From: Verrucomicrobiota bacterium
GTDB taxonomy: Bacteria > Verrucomicrobiota > Verrucomicrobiae > Chthoniobacterales > UBA10450
DNA length: 7,675 nucleotides
Assembly: GCA_005887855.1 (NCBI GenBank)
Contig: VBQB01000216.1
Span: 1 to 7,675, forward strand
Reading direction: 5' to 3'
Shown here: in pieces, positions 6,474 to 7,675 of the stretch
Position numbering within the stretch: position 1 is the first letter of the stretch
Layout: each line of letters begins with the position of its first letter
Program-made: the position numbers and the translations under genes
The notes under the pieces: model-generated
Told to the model about the DNA's origin: nothing
Databases searched by the model: none
The model's input: only the letters and a program-made list of their open reading frames with translations

Positions 6474-6818
6474 ATGAAGAAGATCCGGTTCGCCTTCGTC
6501 TCCGTCCTCATTGTTCTGATTGTGGCCGGTCCAGCTTTCGGCGGGGGTAAGAAAAAGAAGGCGACGCCAGCGCCGGCATATCAGCAGCCGGTCATATCGA
6601 GCGTGAAAGGGAACGCAATTACGGTGAGCGACACGAAAACAACGAGGGCATTCACGATCACGCAGTTCACAGAAATCAACGTGAACGGGCAACGAGCAAA
6701 CGCTGCCGATTTGAAACCTGGCATGACGGTGAACGTCATAATTGGCTTGGACCCTTCCCACGCCAGCCGAATCAATGCCGCAGATGCGCCAGTGGCCAGG
6801 GGCCAAAAGAAGAAGTAA
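6474..6818 (+). CDS. Small secreted protein with a DUF5666-like beta domain
   Basis: This is a 114-residue protein. It begins with MKKIRFAFV and a hydrophobic core, giving a Sec signal peptide with likely cleavage near residues 21-23 (AFG|G). A lysine cluster (K26-K29) and a short Ala/Pro linker follow. The mature part reads ISSVKGNAITVSDTKTTRAF, then TITQFTEINVNGQRANAADL and KPGMTVNVIIG. This strand pattern with NG-x-x-A-x-ADL-KPGM is typical of small exported DUF5666-type domains of unknown function. The C-terminus is basic (RGQKKK). It stands alone between REPIN clusters, with no visible operon partner and no clear Shine-Dalgarno sequence. The secretion call is firm; the domain call is tentative and the function is unknown. 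Confidence 0.72.
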   Translation: MKKIRFAFVSVLIVLIVAGPAFGGGKKKKATPAPAYQQPVISSVKGNAITVSDTKTTRAFTITQFTEINVNGQRANAADLKPGMTVNVIIGLDPSHASRINAADAPVARGQKKK

Positions 6819-6834
6819 AGATGGGAGCCACCCT

Positions 6835-6906
6835 GTAGCCACGGCCCTGCGGGCCGTCGAGGGTTTGCAGACAATCGATACGGACCGCCCACAGTGCGGT
6901 GGCTAC
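6835..6906. repeat. REPIN 4 (inverted pair of GTAG-type REPs)
   Basis: A + REP at 6835-6857 (stem ACGGCCC-TGC-GGGCCGT) and a - REP at 6884-6906 (ACCGCCC...GCGGT then GGCTAC, with a stem mismatch) are separated by 26 nt. It begins 16 nt after the stop of the small secreted protein and may serve as its 3' hairpin. Confidence 0.78.
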
Positions 6907-6933
6907 AAGCGCTCGGGATGGAATTTGCAATCT

Positions 6934-7029
6934 GTAGCCACGGCCCTGTGGGCCGTCCACGTTTTTAAGCGTGCAGACCGGCCACCCACCTTCGCGCGGC
7001 TACGGCGCGGCAGGCAGGCCGGTGGCTAC
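6934..7029. repeat. REPIN 5, with a second repeat lodged in its right REP
   Basis: A + REP at 6934-6956 (stem ACGGCCC-TGT-GGGCCGT) is followed 20 nt later by a - REP whose stem halves ACCGGCC (6977-6983) and GGCCGGT (about 7018-7023) are pushed apart by about 34 nt beginning ACCCACCTTCGCG. The outer GGCTAC end is intact at 7024-7029. The spacer between REPIN 4 and REPIN 5 (6907-6933) closely matches the spacer between REPIN 1 and REPIN 2 (5637-5661). Confidence 0.72.
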
Positions 7030-7089
7030 AGCAGGGCGCTGAATCTGCTCTGTGAGTCCCTCTGCCGTTTTTCCTTCCGTGCATGAACC

Positions 7090-7140
7090 CCACCCACCTT
7101 CGCGTAGCTGCGGCGTGGCACGCAGGGCGGTGACTACAGC
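7090..7140 (-). repeat. Second copy of the REP plus inserted repeat (direct repeat of 6982-7032)
   Basis: This 51-nt segment matches 6982-7032 at 44 of 51 positions in direct orientation. It contains CCACCCACCTTCGCG, a GGCGTGGCACGCAGG segment and a degenerate REP end GACTAC. The REP stem here is incomplete and no + partner is visible nearby. Confidence 0.7.
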
Positions 7141-7352
7141 TGAGCGAGCGAGATTACCGTAAAATCTTAGCGTAATTCATGTGATTCGAGGACTTTAAGA
7201 ACCTTCGCCTGCCACGCCAAAGCCGAGCAAAGGGCGCTTCCTTCGTGAGTCGACATTCGAGCGTTGTCATTCGACGGTGACGGCACCCCCCGCGAAATAT
7301 TTTAACTTTTTCGAGAACTTCGCCCCGCCGTTTCCGGAGAAGGAAGTAAGAC
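7141..7352. other. Intergenic stretch without a recognisable gene
   Basis: No convincing coding sequence, tRNA or large repeat is visible here. Open frames on the minus strand lack family features. An ACCTTCGCCTGCCACGCC segment near 7201-7218 distantly resembles the inserted repeat at 6990-7020. An A/T-rich tract (AAATATTTTAACTTTTTCG) lies near 7297-7315. Confidence 0.5.
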
Positions 7353-7403
7353 ATGGAAACACCAATGCAGACCCCTTTAAAAATAGTCAAAAATCCTTGT
7401 TGA
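7353..7403 (+). CDS. Possible 16-residue leader peptide or small protein
   Basis: ATG 7353 to TGA 7401-7403 encodes METPMQTPLKIVKNPC. It is preceded by a good purine-rich ribosome binding site (AGGAAG at 7341-7346, 6 nt before the ATG), which the larger genes in this window lack. It ends about 50 nt before the prepilin start, and the inverted repeat at 7384-7406 overlaps its end. It could equally be chance; no homology is recognised. Confidence 0.25.
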   Translation: METPMQTPLKIVKNPC

Positions 7404-7406
7404 CTA
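7384..7406. promoter_or_regulatory. Inverted repeat TAGTCAA-N9-TTGACTA, possible operator
   Basis: TAGTCAA (7384-7390) and TTGACTA (7400-7406) are perfect 7-bp inverted copies spaced by 9 nt. The right half contains a TTGACT that could be a -35 element, so a dimeric regulator binding here could control the prepilin gene. Alternatively it is a weak hairpin in the leader RNA. Confidence 0.35.
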
Positions 7407-7429
7407 GATCTGCAAATACTGCGATTAAT
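7400..7429 (+). promoter_or_regulatory. Weak candidate sigma-70-type promoter for the prepilin gene
   Basis: TTGACT at 7400-7405 matches the -35 consensus well. An ATTAAT at 7424-7429, 18 nt downstream, is a poor -10 (4 of 6). The position about 25 nt before the prepilin start codon is suitable, but the -10 is unconvincing. Confidence 0.3.
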
Positions 7430-7454
7430 CCCGCCCTCAGTTAAAAATACCTAT

Positions 7455-7675
<221 letters not shown>

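Noticed and set aside
6742..7086. Plus-strand frame of 114 codons running through REPINs 4 and 5
   Set aside because: Its sequence is a translation of the repeats (VATALRAVEG, VATALWAVHV) and it overlaps the small secreted protein in another frame.
5541..7140. CRISPR-like array
   Set aside because: The repeats alternate in orientation, vary in spacing, are palindromic REPs and surround a transposase; no cas gene is present.
7154..7390. Minus-strand frame of 78 codons in the gene-poor stretch
   Set aside because: It has no recognisable motif, its composition is like the surrounding non-coding DNA, and it is opposite a repeat-derived region.

Overview
The window looks like a chromosomal segment of a free-living Verrucomicrobiota bacterium, probably of the Chthoniobacterales/Spartobacteria type. 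The basis is family recognition: genes 1-4 resemble the pilus-like locus known from Akkermansia muciniphila as Amuc_1098 to Amuc_1102. The dense intergenic and intragenic palindromes, a GxxExxY gene, and a REP-associated tyrosine transposase fit soil members of the phylum. The exact taxon is inferred.

Layout, all genes on the + strand. (1) Positions 2-5540 hold a pilus/secretin operon: the C-terminal end of a PilO-like pilus protein (2-298), an Amuc_1100-like membrane-anchored pilus protein (295-1224, ATGA overlap with the previous gene), an Amuc_1099-like membrane protein (1750-2638, broken by an apparent frameshift), and an Amuc_1098-like outer-membrane secretin (2646-5540, 7 nt after the previous stop). 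These would form the inner-membrane alignment complex and outer-membrane pore of a type IV pilus or type II secretion-like machine.

(2) Two foreign-looking insertions disturb this operon. A GxxExxY gene bounded by near-perfect 34-bp inverted repeats sits between the Amuc_1100-like and Amuc_1099-like genes (1223-1697). A composite palindrome (2797-2901, within a wider hairpin-rich stretch 2705-2915) lies inside the secretin reading frame, just before its signal peptide, and is read through in frame.

(3) Positions 5541-7140 are a REPtron-like region. A REP-associated tyrosine transposase (5805-6275) is surrounded by at least five inverted REP doublets (REPINs) plus degenerate single REPs, all starting with GTAG. 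A small secreted protein gene (6474-6818) lies among the REPINs. Two REPINs plus their spacer occur twice, left and right of the transposase, and two REP copies on the right carry a second repeat family.

(4) Positions 7141-7454 are a gene-poor stretch with an inverted repeat, a weak promoter candidate and a possible 16-codon ORF. They lead into the start of a type IV prepilin-like gene (7455 to window end), a plausible substrate type for a secretin machine such as the one at the left end.
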